NCBI RefSeq assembly: GCF_016086655.4
Contig: NC_052138.2
Location: 14,384,001 to 14,448,000, forward strand
Direction: 5' to 3'
Length of the DNA stretch: 64,000 bases
Source: Lepeophtheirus salmonis
Taxonomy: Eukaryota; Arthropoda; Copepoda; Siphonostomatoida; Caligidae
Both the position numbers and the translations under genes were made by a program. Under the pieces are notes generated by a model. The model did not search any database, was not told the DNA's origin, and saw only the letters and a list, made by a program, of their open reading frames with translations. Shown here in pieces: positions 1-12,048 of the stretch. Positions within the stretch are counted from its first letter, which is position 1. Each line of letters begins with the position of its first letter.

Positions 1-85
1 TTTGGGATAATTGACTAGCTACCAGTTAATTCAATACTTTTTTTTCTATTTAATAAGAGGAAAGGTTGAGAGATACAATGAATAT
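1..85 (+). repeat. F-family repeat, 3' part
   Basis: The segment matches the end of the F repeat seen at 1965-2110, 13960-14160 and 42990-43225: a T-rich stretch, then GGAAAGGTTG and a GATACAAT-like tail. The left part lies outside the window. Confidence 0.5.
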
Positions 86-637
86 ATTGCTATGTGGATA
101 ATCAAGTTTCATTATTCCAAAAAGACATTTCTATATTGTATATATATATATAACTATATTTAATTTTTTACCTTGCTGCCTGTAGAAAAAAAATCATATT
201 ATTAACCATCATCACTACCACATCCGTACCTTCTACCCCCCTCCCTTCCTGCTCTTCTCTTCCTTGACCAGGATAACAAAAGTTTTTATTTATTTACTTT
301 TTATTTAAAGGTTAAACTTGGGAAGAAGAGAGTTTCATAATTTCAGGTTTACGTATTTGTATTTTAATGGATATTATCAAAATTGCAAAAAAGTAATAAT
401 CATGGCACAAAAGGTATAATATAGAAAGAAATGGTTGGACCTGTTCCCTTTCAGAAGACTGAAACATGGTCAAAAAAACAATCATCTTCCGATGACTAAT
501 TTATCCTCTACATAAAACAGAGGGTGTTCATATGACGTCAGCATTGTTGATGTTCACAATTTTGGGGGTCTTAAACAAGTCAGTTTGTTCACATTTTTCT
601 TAATATTAAGGAAAAGAGGATTTTAATTGTTAACTAT
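86..637. other. AT-rich non-coding stretch
   Basis: I see no gene here. A short TA run lies near 137-153. A pyrimidine-rich tract ending in CCAG at about 271 resembles a 3' splice acceptor, but no open frame follows it. Confidence 0.5.
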
Positions 638-1146
638 TAGGAGGGTCGTCTGCAGGGGGAGGGCTGGAGGGTCTGTAGCAAATTAAGGAATTTTTGATTC
701 ATAGTAGAAATTTTTAATGTTTGAAATTTATTTCAATTTTTCAAACTTTTTCCACAAAAATTTAATTGCCTGTTAATAGCTATGGATTTTTGAATTTTTT
801 TCCCAAAAATTTCATTTTTTGTGAACAAACTGGATTTTTGAAATTTTTTTATAAGAAATTTAATTTTTTTGAGAATAGCTATAGATTTTTAAGTTTTTCT
901 CCAAAATTTAATTTTATAAATTTTTTTGAATTTTTGAAATTTTTATCTGCATTTTTGAAATTTAATTTTGGAAAATATTTTCAAAAATATAATATTTTGT
1001 GAACATCTCTGGATTCTTGAAATTTTTTTACAAAATTTTTTATTTTTCAGAAAAATTTAATTTTGGATTTTTTTCAGAAAATTTAATTTTGGATTTTTTT
1101 TCAGAAAAATTCCCCCCTCTAAAATATAATCCTGCCGACGCCACTG
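638..1146 (+). mobile_element. T-family element, copy 1
   Basis: The left end is a diverged CAGGGGCGTCC-type terminus followed by GCAGGGGGAGGGCTGGAGGG. The right end is CCTGCCGACGCCACTG, its inverted counterpart. The interior is T-rich and repeats a unit containing GGATTTTTGAATTTTTT, CAAAAATTTAATTTT and AATAGCTATGGA. The 78-residue open frame inside it is low-complexity Phe/Asn/Lys translation of the repeat, not a gene. I infer a non-autonomous DNA element, possibly hAT-like. Confidence 0.65.
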
Positions 1147-1649
1147 CTACAATGTCATGATGGGAGAAACAAATAAAAATACTTAAGCTGTATCAAAAAT
1201 ATATCCCTCTAATTTTATTATATATCTGACCTCAAAAATTATTTATATACGTCGTTTTACAATCTTATTTCCATATGATAGATAATCAATTAGCTATTAC
1301 AATGGACACAGCAAGATTTTTTTCTCTAGTTATCCTACTTTGATAAAAAAACAAAACAAAGTTGCACTAATCTATCCATTTTAGGGATTTTCAGTACATA
1401 TTACTTTGATTTTATTCAAAGTTAATTGACATCAAGTAGTATTCACAACAAGTGTGAAGTCTTTTTTTATTCTTAACCGAAAACTGATGGAGCTTAATCA
1501 AAATTTATTGTACCATTGTCCATTTTATGTAGTAAAAATAATGATGTTTGAGCAGCCAAAATGGCGTCTCCTTCAATTTTGATGCAGTTCATGACTTCAG
1601 TGAAGACACTGATACGCCACAGCATTGCCATCACATAAAATTTGTCAGT
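1147..1649. other. AT-rich non-coding stretch
   Basis: No gene is recognised. A 25-codon frame near 1560-1636 is too short to support. Confidence 0.4.
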
Positions 1650-1960
1650 CGTAGGACCGGTGCTTGTCGGGTTTTTATGGTAACTAGAACAGTTGAAATG
1701 ACGTAGTTTACTAAGTACGTCACAGCAGGTGATTGGATAGAATGAATAGTACTCAAGTATTTTAAATTCTAGCTATAATTCATTATTTTCTTAGTTTTTA
1801 TATTCTTTAATCCTAGCTAGGAATGAAGAAAATAAAAAGATGGCCAGGACTGAGAGACTGACTATGAATCTTTAAGACCGTTGAATGGTAAAAAAAGATC
1901 GGACAGATAAAAAAAAAGACTGAAAGGAAATCACTCCTAGAACCGATCCAATATTACTAA
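1650..1960 (-). mobile_element. H-family hAT-like MITE, copy 1
   Basis: Read on the minus strand, this segment aligns along its length with 35440-35822. Shared blocks include TTGGATCGGT at one end, ATTATAGCTAGAA in the middle and a ...CACCGGTCCTA end. The other copy has an 8-bp target duplication, so this is probably an older copy of the same mobile family. It has no coding capacity. Confidence 0.55.
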
Positions 1961-1964
1961 AGGA

Positions 1965-2110
1965 TAATTAAACAATAGTTCAATAGTTTGGACGAATTAG
2001 TAAATGCTACCAGCAGATTTTGGGCCTTTTTTCTATTTCTTTTCGGATGAAAAGTCGCGTAATACAATAAAGGTAACAATCATGACGCATCATTAGTAAT
2101 TAAAAAATGA
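1965..2110 (+). repeat. F-family repeat
   Basis: The segment contains the diagnostic block TTTTGGGCCTTTTTTCTATT, then a TTTCGGA...AAAAG...GCG block and AATACAATAAAGGTAAC. The same order recurs at about ten places on both strands. Confidence 0.6.
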
Positions 2111-2589
2111 AAAAGTGTCAGCATAATTGTTTAACTCATTTTAGTTGATTAGATGCAGCTCTTATTGTTACTATTATCCCATTACCCTACCTAAAAAACT
2201 ATAACTAACTTGCATCAAAGAACTCACTCACTAACTAACAAACTACTCGTACATTCATGCAGTTGTTGTTCTCTTCTATCCCTACCTTTAGAACATCGTG
2301 TTGTTGTTGTGTTTGATAAAAAGATTATACGGAAGCAGCAAACACAGAGTGTATACTGTATACATATTATGTACATTATTCTATAATACACATAAATGAT
2401 CCAATCAGATAAAAATAATTAGAAAGAGATCTTCGTAGATAGTCATTACATAATAATATAATTTAAAAGGCATAGTGTTCCTCTTCATTTAACCACTCAA
2501 AAGAATATTAAAATGCACCTAAGTACATACGCAAATACAAACACTGGAAGATATATAATTAGCAGTGTGTTAACATCCTAACAGAAAAT

Positions 2590-2910
2590 ACAGCACGTTG
2601 TTCCCTTCATTGTATCACGCAACCTTTATTTCAAAAAGGACCTGAAAAAAAGCTCTAAATCACTTGATATTAAGTTATTTGTGTAATTTTTAATCAAAAT
2701 TTGAATGCAACCAATCAACATTCAGAACAGTGATTTAGAGAGAAGAAGTGTTGATGTTTCTCACGTCTTTAACATGATTTTATATCACAATCTTTTCTCC
2801 GAAAAGAAACAGAAAGAGGCCCAAAATCCGTTGGTAACATCCAGTCAATTCTTCCAACTTTATAATTATTACTCAATAATTCATATAAATTGTTCACAGC
2901 TTAAATAGAG
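2590..2910 (-). repeat. F-family repeats, inverted pieces
   Basis: Two reverse-complement F fragments lie side by side. One at about 2596-2645 carries TTGTATCACGCAACC. The other at about 2790-2900 carries CCGAAAAGAAACAGAAA and GGCCCAAAATC. The 67-codon frame over them is not a gene. Confidence 0.55.
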
Positions 2911-2954
2911 ATAATTATAATTAAATTAATCAACATTCAGAAAATTAATTGGGA

Positions 2955-3160
2955 GAAATTAGAAGATACATCTACAGCTGATTCATTGCATATTTTGGAA
3001 CGTTGATTGGTTGAACTTACATTAGCTCTCGTTAAGTAGTTGTGAAAAATTTCCAACAATTATTGAATTGGCTAACTAGAAATTGATTGTGGGCCTTTTT
3101 TCTTTTCGGAGGAAAGATTGGATGATTCCATAAAGGTAACGACGTGTTAATAATAAACTA
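2955..3160 (+). repeat. F-family repeat, near-complete
   Basis: It runs from the CTACAGCTGATTC end through GTTGATTGGTTGA and TTGTGGGCCTTTTTTC to CATAAAGGTAACGACGTG. It faces the inverted F pieces just upstream. Confidence 0.6.
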
Positions 3161-3639
3161 TCAACACAAATTGTAGTGGATTGACTTTCAGCTAATTATA
3201 ATTCCATGTACTTTAAGAGAATAATTATTTTTGAAATGAAATAGTATGAAGATCCTCATTTAAAGATTACAAAAATATACTTTTCAGAACTCACCAGAGC
3301 AATTTTAAAGATTTTAGCTAATTCTAATATGAGGTTACGATAATATATTTATTTAAAATTTGCTTGAACAAATTCCCTTTGCGTAGCCACTAACAAATTA
3401 TGTACAAAACAAATCCATAATTCACATATTATCATAAATTCAATCATAAACTTTGAAAATGTATTAAAAAAGATGCATTTTGCGTTGTTCAAATTAAATT
3501 AAATCAAGATTACTTACTAAAATTTTAGAATATAATTGGTTAATTGGAATTTCATAATACCATTTGACACTAATGACTAACCTGCCTTCTCACATCACAT
3601 ATTATTTTTTTGTATCTAAGCCTCATACTAAAATTAGCC
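3161..3639. other. AT-rich non-coding stretch
   Basis: I see no gene, RNA or recognisable repeat in this stretch. Confidence 0.4.
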
Positions 3640-3871
3640 AAAATTGTTATGAATATTTTACAAAAAAGAAATGTTATTTTTTTAAAAATTTGTTTCCACA
3701 AGAAATTCACTTGGATTTGAAAAATAGATAAATTAGTTTTTTTCCACAACGAATGATCTTTTTTTTTTTTTTATAAAAAAGTCCTTAATTTTTTTTTTCA
3801 TAAAAGCATTTTTTATGATAATTTCTCCATTTTTTTTGGGGGGGGCTACAGCCCCCCTGCGGACGCCCCTG
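3640..3871 (-). mobile_element. T-family element, inverted
   Basis: The right edge, GGCTACAGCCCCCCTGCGG followed by ACGCCCCTG, is the reverse complement of the T-family left end and is the cleanest terminus in the window. The interior is T-rich and degraded. The opposite terminus is not visible, so the left limit is approximate. Confidence 0.6.
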
Positions 3872-5084
3872 AAATGGGTACCTTCATATTATTTGATTTA
3901 AAAAATAGTGATCACTTTAATGTATATACAAATTCAATGGAAGAAAAATTGAATTTATCAAAATGTCAAGTATACAAAATGGATTTGTTAACTCTATTTC
4001 TCATAAGTCTAAAAATGATGTATATTCAAATATCTACTCTTCTATGAGAGAAATTTAATCTTTTGTGCTATAAATGTCTACAATGCATGATACTATGTAA
4101 ACGTCACAAACAACATCATACTTCTTGTTATTACATATATACATTGAGTGGAATGTCCTCAATTCATGACTACGAGTTTCCACACTCATTATAATAAAGG
4201 GCTTTATCAAATGTACAAATCACTTCTTTCTCATGAAGATCCATTGTACTTTAGAAGAGGAATAGGGGGGAGAAATACTTGCAGAGCAGGGCATCCAAGT
4301 AATCTTTACTGAAATTTTCAAAAAGTTAATTACAAATATATTTTCTATTTTATGTATGTAATATCCTAGAGATTGGGGATAATTGGTAACTATAACAATT
4401 ATACAGTGGAGAAATGACGTCATTGTATCACTTAATACCGACCATTCAAGTCATTATTATGTGCTAATGAGGTTGGATGTATGGCTCCAACGCACTAAAT
4501 CGTATTGGTTAATATTATGAGATATTAAACTCATAGAGTAATGGTGTGAGGCCCTAACGACTTTGGTCTTAAACTATTCTGCCTCAGGACATTTTGCTTT
4601 AATAAATAAAGAATGGAGTTATGCCCGAAATTTCAGTGTGTATACACTATTGAAATCTCACTATGGAATGAGTACGAACCAGACAAAAAATAGACGATAA
4701 AATTGGTGTAACAAGGAAAAAATATATAGAACGTCTATTCGAATGGAAGAAGTCAGTTCTTCATTATCAATTATCATTAGACATGATGGATTATTCATGT
4801 AAGAAAATACTCATGGATTGACAAAAAAATATAATATGAAGCAAGAGCATAATTCCATCATTTTTATAAAAAACAGAAAACAATCATTTCACGCGTTTTA
4901 TAATAATACACATTACATATTTTGACTAGAAAATTCAATGAGGACGTCAATTTCAATCAAAAATAAACATTAATGACGTATAAGCCTCATTTATTTATAT
5001 ATTAAGGCAATATGCCTTTACGGCAAAACGGTTTAAGCAAAAATATTCTAAGGCAAAATAATTTAAGGGGTGAGTAACAGGCAC
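3872..5084. other. AT-rich non-coding stretch
   Basis: No gene is recognised. The 67-codon minus-strand frame at 4220-4423 has no familiar motif and no compositional support. Confidence 0.4.
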
Positions 5085-5400
5085 TATGATGTGAATAAGA
5101 TGTTCACGCCGTCGTTGTTGACTAAAACATTTTAATCGTAGGAGAAAAAAATAGCTTTATTTTAAACACATAGAGGGCGCTTCAAATATTTTTATGTTCA
5201 TGTAATTATATTTTTCTATATGGAACTTTTTAGTTTTTAAAGAAGTATAGTATCACTCCATACAAGAACTGGAGTGTTTGATGTATAAATAAGGATATGT
5301 ACCCTTATTTTGGCCACTTAACTTTCGGCTTCAAAAAATTTCCCTTTATTTGTCTCAGCGTAGGCACTCTATTATTTTATCTCTATGGTATAGCTACGGC
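5085..5400 (+). repeat. I-family repeat, copy 1
   Basis: The segment aligns over roughly 320 bp with 60450-60785, in the same orientation. Shared blocks are ATAGAGGGCGCTTCAAATAT, CAAGAACTGGAGTG, AACTTTCGGCTT and TTTTATCTCTATG. No long open frame is present. It could be a SINE-like or non-autonomous DNA element; no poly-A tail or terminal inverted repeat decides this. Confidence 0.6.
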
Positions 5401-5599
5401 TAGCTTTTGGGATAAAAATTGTTTTTTTCCTTTCAGTTTCTGTAATTAAATTACATAAATTGATTCTTGTATGATTTAGAGCAGCTAAGTGTACGTATAT
5501 TATGAATTAAAAAAGGTATTACAAAGGATTTGGATTATATATCAATTTATATCCTCTAATTTGTATCATTTCATTGATAAGCTTATCAATTCAATGTAT

Positions 5600-5765
5600 A
5601 TAATTATTTAATAACTATTCTCTAAATAATAATTAGCAGTTGACAACAAGAAAAAAACAAAATATGTTTTTTTTCCTTCAAATTTTTCCTCCCCCTTTCC
5701 CAACAGTCGAGGTTGAGAGTGGATACAAAACTGGTTGTGGTAGGTTCGAAAGGACTCTACTAGTG
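5600..5765 (+). repeat. J-family repeat, copy 1
   Basis: CGAGGTTGAGAGTGGATAC and the upstream AATAACTATTCTCTAAATAA block recur in reverse complement at 25235-25400. Confidence 0.55.
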
Positions 5766-6369
5766 ATAGTGGAAGGACTGTGATAATTACTTACAACATG
5801 GAATATCTCAAGGATGGTGCATTCTCACATCTATGCATTTAAATCTGTGTATTCATCTTCAAAAATACAAGGAAGCGTGTAGTTAGATGGGTTTGTTATG
5901 AGGTGGAATCACGAACTATGTGTGTTCAATAACAACATCGCCAGAAGTCGAGGCATTTAATTCAACAAAAGACATTTTATAAAGAGAAGAAGAATGATTA
6001 AATGGCTGACAAGTTTGCCATTGTGTCTGATAATAAAAAAATAACAAATACACTGTGTACTTATAGTCAAATAATATATGTTTCTAATCATCTCTATAGA
6101 ATGAAATATGGAATACTATTAGCATTGGAACTCCAAGTCACGGATTTTTTTTTGTTCGGTTCTGTGATTTGCTTTTATATCAATATTTCGGTCAAGACCA
6201 TGGAACAAAATTGAGAGCGTAGACAAAAATTTAAACTGTGGACCGAGGTCGTACATAAAAAAAACAAAAAAAAACACAATATTTTCTATTATAAAAAAAC
6301 AATTCCTCAGTTTATATTTTATCAAATTATTTTATTGTTATTGTGGGATCAATGGATTACGATTAATAA
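5766..6369. other. AT-rich non-coding stretch
   Basis: Two overlapping short frames on opposite strands (6002-6214 plus, 6119-6325 minus) lack motifs and are not supported as genes. Confidence 0.4.
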
Positions 6370-6788
6370 TGATAGGATTTTCAGACTGAAACCTAACACT
6401 AGTAAATCCTAGAACTGCCTGAGACCGTTATTGAGCAACACATTCAGTTCTTTATAAAAGTTCAGTCTAAACCGGATCCAAACAAATTATGTATATATCG
6501 GTCATACAAAAAAAATAGGTCTAACCCCGATTATAACCTCAGTTGTGTTTCAAAATTGTGAACAGAGACCTGCAATAACGTCATATAAAATTAAATGTGT
6601 TACATGAATCATATTTGTACAACTCATAAATCAGGAGTGTGGATAAATCGGCCAATGTTTGAGACTGAAAAAAAAAGAAAAACAAACCAGTCTACGATTT
6701 GAAAACAATTTAATTTTGGTCTACGGTCTGAGATGGTGGTCTGGACCGAAATATCTGACAAGGAAGAATCGCTTAATACAGAACTGAA

Positions 6789-6823
<35 letters not shown>

Positions 6824-6860
6824 TTCTGTGATCGAGTTTCAACCCTGGTAAACTACATAA
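6370..6860 (+). repeat. M-family hAT-like repeat with poly-A run
   Basis: ATATTTGTACAACTCATAA and the following AAATCGG...ACGATTT...TCGGTC-type region match 44997-45365 and, inverted, 34220-34450. An uninterrupted A run lies at 6790-6820. The 106-codon minus frame here is a poly-Phe artefact of that run. Confidence 0.5.
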
Positions 6861-7368
6861 TATGTCTATTGTACGGTAGAGGGAAACATACACCGCATAG
6901 AGACATCTCCTTGGATATGTCATAAGTAAAACGACACCCACCACAATTTACTTACTTTTGGGCATTCAGAGTCTGTATTTGAAAAATAAATAAATATACA
7001 TATATTATCAATTTGTTTAATCAAGTTTGAGGTATATTTAAGTATTATTGTTCCCTGCCGTTGGTCGGACCTTCAGTTACAATATTGAAGAATATGTTTG
7101 TGGGATAGTAAATATTTGTATGTAGATCCTACTTTAATGCTTGATTTATGTTAGGTACATTTAATTAAATAAGTAACTAAATATACTTTTAAATCATTAT
7201 TTGAGAAAAAGTGAGTGATGATGATGATCAATCGTTCAATTAAATCTTGTCTAAAAAATAAAATAATAATCCCATTATTGTCATATTTAATATTATATTA
7301 TTTTTTAGTATGCAACTCCCGCACAACTAAAGGCTAGTAAGTATTTCTCCCTCTAAATGAATGCCCAT
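6861..7368. other. AT-rich non-coding stretch
   Basis: No gene or RNA is recognised. Confidence 0.4.
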
Positions 7369-7520
7369 TAGTGTTGTGCCAGTCCTTATTTAGGACTGCA
7401 GTCCCGTCCAGTTCAATTTTGGCTCCGTCCAGTCCGGCATATTAGTTATAAAAACTGATAAAGTTTGGTCCTTGATGACGTCTGCTCAAGGACCGGTCCT
7501 AAGACTGGACCGAATAAATA
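7369..7520 (+). mobile_element. D-family MITE, interrupted
   Basis: It starts TAGTGTTGTGCCAGTCC and carries GGTCCTTGATGACGTC and CCTAAGACTGGACCGAATAA, the D-family blocks. It stops where a T element begins, and its far end is not seen on the other side. Confidence 0.55.
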
Positions 7521-7870
7521 CAGGGGCGTCCGTAGGGGATGGGATAGAGTTGCCGTAGACCAGCCAAAATTTAATATTTGTTTTGTTTTTAAAAAAATCA
7601 AATATTTCGAGTTTAATTTAATTTTTTAAATTTTTCATCCAAAAAATTAAATTTTTCAATTTTTTACCCAAAAAATTTAATTTCCTGTGGATAGCTATGG
7701 ATTTTTAGAAGTTTTTCTCCAAAAAATTTAATATTTGAAATTTTTTTTCAAAAAATTTAATATTTCAAAATTGATTTTTGAATTTTTTAGTTAATATCTG
7801 CGGAATTAACTAATTTTGATACAAAAAATTTAATTTTTCAATTTTTTTACAAAAAATTTCAATTTTCGGA
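7521..7870 (+). mobile_element. T-family element abutting a D element
   Basis: It starts CAGGGGCGTCCGTAGGGG directly after D-family sequence, then runs into the T-rich unit with AATAGCTATGGATTTTT. The right terminus is not recognisable. Confidence 0.6.
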
Positions 7871-8064
7871 TTCCACTTCCACATTCTAGGACATATTTTA
7901 GGCATCTCTGAACATACATATGTTACGGTGGTATTTCACTCACATAAAACAATCTAACCAAATAATCTTTGAATTATCTCTGAACCATTTATCTTAAACG
8001 AAAAAGTACCCAAAATTCACTGATAGCAGTAGAACCATTCTTCCTTTTATGTGAAATAGGGATT

Positions 8065-8215
8065 TATTCACTACTAAAACTTATAAAGTTCAATCCTTGA
8101 TGATGTCACTCAACATGATTTATTAAAAAAAAAAAAAAAAAAAAATCAGTTCTAGTACTGACAGTTCGAAGTACTAGTCATAAAACTGGACTGGATCGAA
8201 TAAAGATGAACTAAA
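8065..8215 (+). repeat. D-family fragment
   Basis: AACTTATAAAGTTCAATCC, a GATGATGTCACTCA block, an A run near 8125-8145 and ACTGGACTGGATCGAATAA match other D copies in the same order. Confidence 0.5.
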
Positions 8216-9448
8216 ACAAACCACTGTCTTTTATATACAAATAGAAAAAAGATATGGGATCACTTAATGCAAAAACTAACACAAATTTGTTAATAAAATG
8301 ATTTAAAAAAAATCCATATACTAAAAAAATACTCTGTTCACCACCCAACAGTAAATTGTTTCTCTGTCAAGTACCTACAAATCTTATTTGATAATTAATT
8401 AACTATGTGCGTGGCATTATAATTAACAGCATATTAATTATTTTCGTTTTTGCAATTAAAGTACAACATAAATTAATAAGATAGCAACAAATTTTGACCA
8501 AAAAAACAAAAAGAAGCAGATTAAATATTTATAATAATTAAATTTCCACGTATACTTCAATAATATCTATTGCATCTCTTTTTAATGTTGTATTCACAGT
8601 CCTTTTCCCCGCTTAATTGTACACTTTTATTCAGAATATATACCTCTAATAATGTGGACCTTAATGATGGGAAGAAACTTAGCGTAGATCCTATCCTTCA
8701 GATGCTGAATGCAAATAAATTGTATAAAATATGATATATCTTAGTACACTATATCCACGCCTATAATTACCAAGAGTATATTTTGTATTTGCCAAAAACA
8801 TCCGGAAATTGAAATTATGCTCAATTTACCCTGACCCATTAAATCCTCAACAAGGAGGCCTAGTAGATATTAGATATCTAGTGTAACAATTCTACACTCT
8901 GCTTCTCACTTATCAACAACACAACTTTTTACTATCTATATATTTGACGTCACTTTGAAAGTGTTTATGTGAACTAATCTGAATTAGGTAGTATAAGAGA
9001 AAATTAAATTAGAGTTAAGAGCAAAGTAGTGATTTTGGGCACTAGCCCAAAAAAATAAAAGTAATCACACTCATAACACTATAAATTGGCACATGCTTTA
9101 GATGCGTAAATGAAATGAAAGGATTTGTCTAATAGTGCTGTAGATACACATACATCTGTAGGCTCTTTTCTAAGAACTGTTAGAATTTATGAAATCCATT
9201 CTTCATATCACATCACATAATCATTAAAATGTTGTAACAATGGAGAAGCGGGAGAATAAGAACTCTTTCTTGGAGAACGAAAGAAAAGGGAAAGTTTTTA
9301 TTTATATTCTTCATATTGTTTTGTTTTTTTGCAAAAACACACACTAAACTTATTGGACTGAGTCCCTGATTCAAAAATGTTGAATGTTATTTATATATTA
9401 TTAGATATTCCACATTCAAAATCCTTTGTTTTACCCTGTATTTTTTGA
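8216..9448. other. AT-rich non-coding stretch
   Basis: No open frame, RNA or repeat family member is recognised over this kilobase. Confidence 0.4.
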
Positions 9449-9727
9449 CAGGTCGTCTCCAGGGGCTGGACTCGAGGGGCTGTAACTAGACTCCCCCAAA
9501 AAAAAAAAAAAAAAATTAAGGTACTATTGCTTTTTACTAGAAAATTTAATTTTTGAAATATTTTCGAAATAGTATAATTTTTTGAGAACAGCTGTGGATT
9601 TTTTAATTAATTTTTTTGTAAATAGCTGTGAATTTTTGAGTTTTTTTTTAAAAATAAATATAATATTTAAAATTTAGTTTTTGAAATTATTTCCCAAAAG
9701 ATTTTAATTTTTGGATTTTTTTTTTCA
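9449..9727 (+). mobile_element. T-family element, right end lost
   Basis: The diverged left end CAGGTCGTCTCCAGGGGC, GGGGCTGTAAC and then T-rich units with AACAGCTGTGGATTTTT identify the family. The right terminal repeat is absent. Confidence 0.55.
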
Positions 9728-10319
9728 AGGAGTTATGGAATTACTATCATATATAAATAATATACCATTCGTGGTTTATCACTTTAGCTTTCATAAAATA
9801 TATATTGATTTTCACTACACCAGAGTGTAGTGAAAACCCCTCACATACACTTTATCTTGTAGTTGAACAACCCTTTCAGCATGTAATATTCGCAAACGTA
9901 AGCCCTTACAAAAATCTTATTTGGTGTCATTTTTTCTATTTTCTTCAATCCTGGAGCGTTTCCTTTTTCCGAAAAATGATGTAAGCCAATGATGATACAA
10001 AAGTACAGAGGATGATTAGGACAATGTCTTCTTCAATGAAAACAGTAAAATAAAGCAGTTGCACTTGAACAAACACATGAAGGAATCACACGTAGATAAA
10101 TAAATAAATAAATAACTATTTTGCTATTTAAAAAAAAGCAAGAATCACATATTCCTCAAACTATTTTTTTCTCTTGAATAATCATGATCTCCGCGAATGA
10201 TCTCTTTTGAAACCAAGATCAACAGAGCAATGTAATGCAGTGATTCAGTTCAGCATGAAAAAATGATTAACACAAAATAAGGTTCTTGAAAAAAAAGTAT
10301 CTATAACTTTGTCCGTTCC
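9728..10319. other. AT-rich stretch upstream of a CpG-rich island
   Basis: No gene is seen. TTCAGTT at about 10244-10250 fits the arthropod initiator pattern TCAKTY and precedes the island at 10320, but no correctly spaced downstream element supports it. A short AAAT tandem lies at about 10095-10113. Confidence 0.3.
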
Positions 10320-10370
10320 TTCGTCTACTGAGAGGGAGCGAGGGAGCTCGCCGACGAGGAACGCCGTTGA

Positions 10371-10415
10371 ATGACAATTTCCGAAGTGCTTGCTGAAGAA
10401 GAAGAAGAAACGAAG
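10371..10415 (+). CDS. Candidate first coding exon (unassigned)
   Basis: I do not recognise this gene. A CpG-rich stretch of about 95 bp, unlike its AT-rich surroundings, contains an ATG at 10371. It opens a 15-codon frame, MTISEVLAEEEEETK, ending exactly at AAG|GTAAATAAG, a good phase-0 splice donor. The purine-rich GAGAGGGAGCGAGGGAG upstream could be 5' UTR or promoter. The start context is weak. The same bases read on the minus strand give a pyrimidine tract and CAG acceptor followed by an open frame, so strand is uncertain. I see no convincing second exon. Confidence 0.25.
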
Positions 10416-10830
10416 GTAAATAAGACGAAAAGAATGATGATGACTCATAGAGTCATACACGAATTCTGTGTGCTATGTAGTATAAAAGTTATTTTAATTT
10501 AAACATGAAATAATCTATTAATATAATTATTCCTATTGAAAGCCCCTGACTTTTAAATTCTATAGATGATGATCATTATTGATACTTGTAGTGATATAAG
10601 GAGTGTGAAGACGGGAATGACTCCGATCCACGACAAGTCTTTGTATGTACACGACAGCACCTATATAATCAATATATGTATATCCATCAAAATAAGTCAA
10701 ATAAGTTGTTAAAAAGTTAATAATTATAGATGAAATGATAGATACTCGTTTTGTATACTAATGACGTAATATCCTCACACGACAGCACACAGGAAAAATG
10801 ACTTCATCGGCGATGAATATAGAATGGTAG

Positions 10831-10956
10831 ATGAACAACACATGGGATCTGAATGGTGTTTACAAGGAGGGATTCATACAGAGCAAGGAAATTATCAGCT
10901 ACGTAGAGTCATTTTCAACTTCAAAGGACACCGAGGCTTTATTGAAGGACTTTTAA
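10831..10956 (+). CDS. Small unassigned open frame
   Basis: A 41-codon frame from ATG 10831 to TAA 10956 gives a peptide with ordinary amino-acid balance (contains SKEIISYVESF and TEALLKDF), unlike the Phe/Asn/Ile-rich translations of neighbouring AT-rich DNA. A TAG lies directly upstream in frame. I recognise no family. It could be chance, or a terminal exon of a gene starting near 10371. An AAG|GTAAAG sequence follows the stop region. Confidence 0.15.
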   Translation: MNNTWDLNGVYKEGFIQSKEIISYVESFSTSKDTEALLKDF

Positions 10957-11727
10957 GAGTCAAATAAGCGCCTTTTATTTATGTTGAAGGTAAAGTAGTC
11001 AAATATGTTTATACTTCTGTTGGTGTATGACTCAATCCTGTTTGAGGACAAGTATCTTTTGAAGAAAAAAAAAAAAAAAAAAAAAATATTGGGGTGAGTG
11101 AGTGAGGAGGTCTGTGGAGAAAAAACAACAATTTTGTTTGATTTTTGTAAATGGAACTTATTCCAAGCATTCAGGATAATTAAAAGTCAAGGAATGAAAA
11201 AGTACTACTCAATGATGGAATTTGACAAAAAAATATCTTATGGGCGATGACTGTAAGGGGTTCAAAGTGGTGTGTATATTTTGAAATGACTGAAATGTAA
11301 GAATAATTAAAATATATATATGAATAAATGCTGAATCTGGTTTATTTTGAATAAAAATATTTGGATTTTGGTGTTTCCATATTTTTAATTTGACTTTTAT
11401 ATTAAGTCAAATGAAAGTCAACCCCTAAAGAGTCGGTCATTTCATGAATTTATAACATAAAGTCGTGGGATGTAAAAGGAGACAACGTCCGGGAAAAAGA
11501 TAACGGTTGGTCACCTTATTATAAGTAGTAGTATTCAGGGATCCGGTATATATGTTGACGAAATTGTGCAATGTTTTTTTTCTTTTTGTGGAGAAATATA
11601 CATATAAATGTTTCACTGAATAGACTACTACCACCATTGAGTCAACAACATAAGATTTCAAACCTATTATATTATCTGAGGCACAATTTTGTGATGATTT
11701 TGAGAAAAAACAATTTGAATATTTGGA

Positions 11728-12048
11728 ATGCTGAGGTCTCAAAGACGACATGAGGAAGGTTGCAGAGTTGAAAAAGACTCTGGTGGAGCCCCATTGACTC
11801 CAGATGCTGGAGTGTCCAAGGAGATTTGGCCTCCTAGTTCCCCAGACCTGGATCCCATGGATTACTTTGTCCGATCCTACCTTGAGTTAAAGGTCAACAG
11901 AGGTCCTCACTCATCCAAGAAGTCCCTGATCCACTCAATCGTACTGAGAGACAATACTTTAGATCTGGCTCTAGTTTACAGGGTCCACACGCAGTTCATG
12001 ACACTAATCGAGGCTGTTATTGAAGGCAACGGAGGATACATTGAGTGA
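11728..12048 (+). pseudogene. Tc1/mariner transposase C-terminal fragment
   Basis: The 106-codon frame contains WPPSSPDLDPMDYFV, the hallmark of the third catalytic-acidic region in Tc1/mariner transposases. It ends IEAVIEGNGGYIE just before the stop, the usual C-terminal signature. Intact proteins of the superfamily are about 340 residues, so the DNA-binding and first catalytic parts are missing. Upstream sequence (about 11420-11727) may be non-coding element DNA with frameshifts. This is a dead copy. Confidence 0.85.

Noticed and set aside
766..1002. 78-codon plus frame rich in Phe, Asn and Lys
   Set aside because: It is a translation of the T-family T-rich core; similar frames occur in every T copy.
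6624..6944. 106-codon minus frame with a poly-Phe run
   Set aside because: Its length comes from a 31-nt A run at 6790-6820; the flanks are M-family repeat.
10095..10113. AAAT tandem and other microsatellites (AAT at 40717 and 48925, GTGA at 20336)
   Set aside because: Ordinary short tandem repeats for an AT-rich genome; nothing further to explain.
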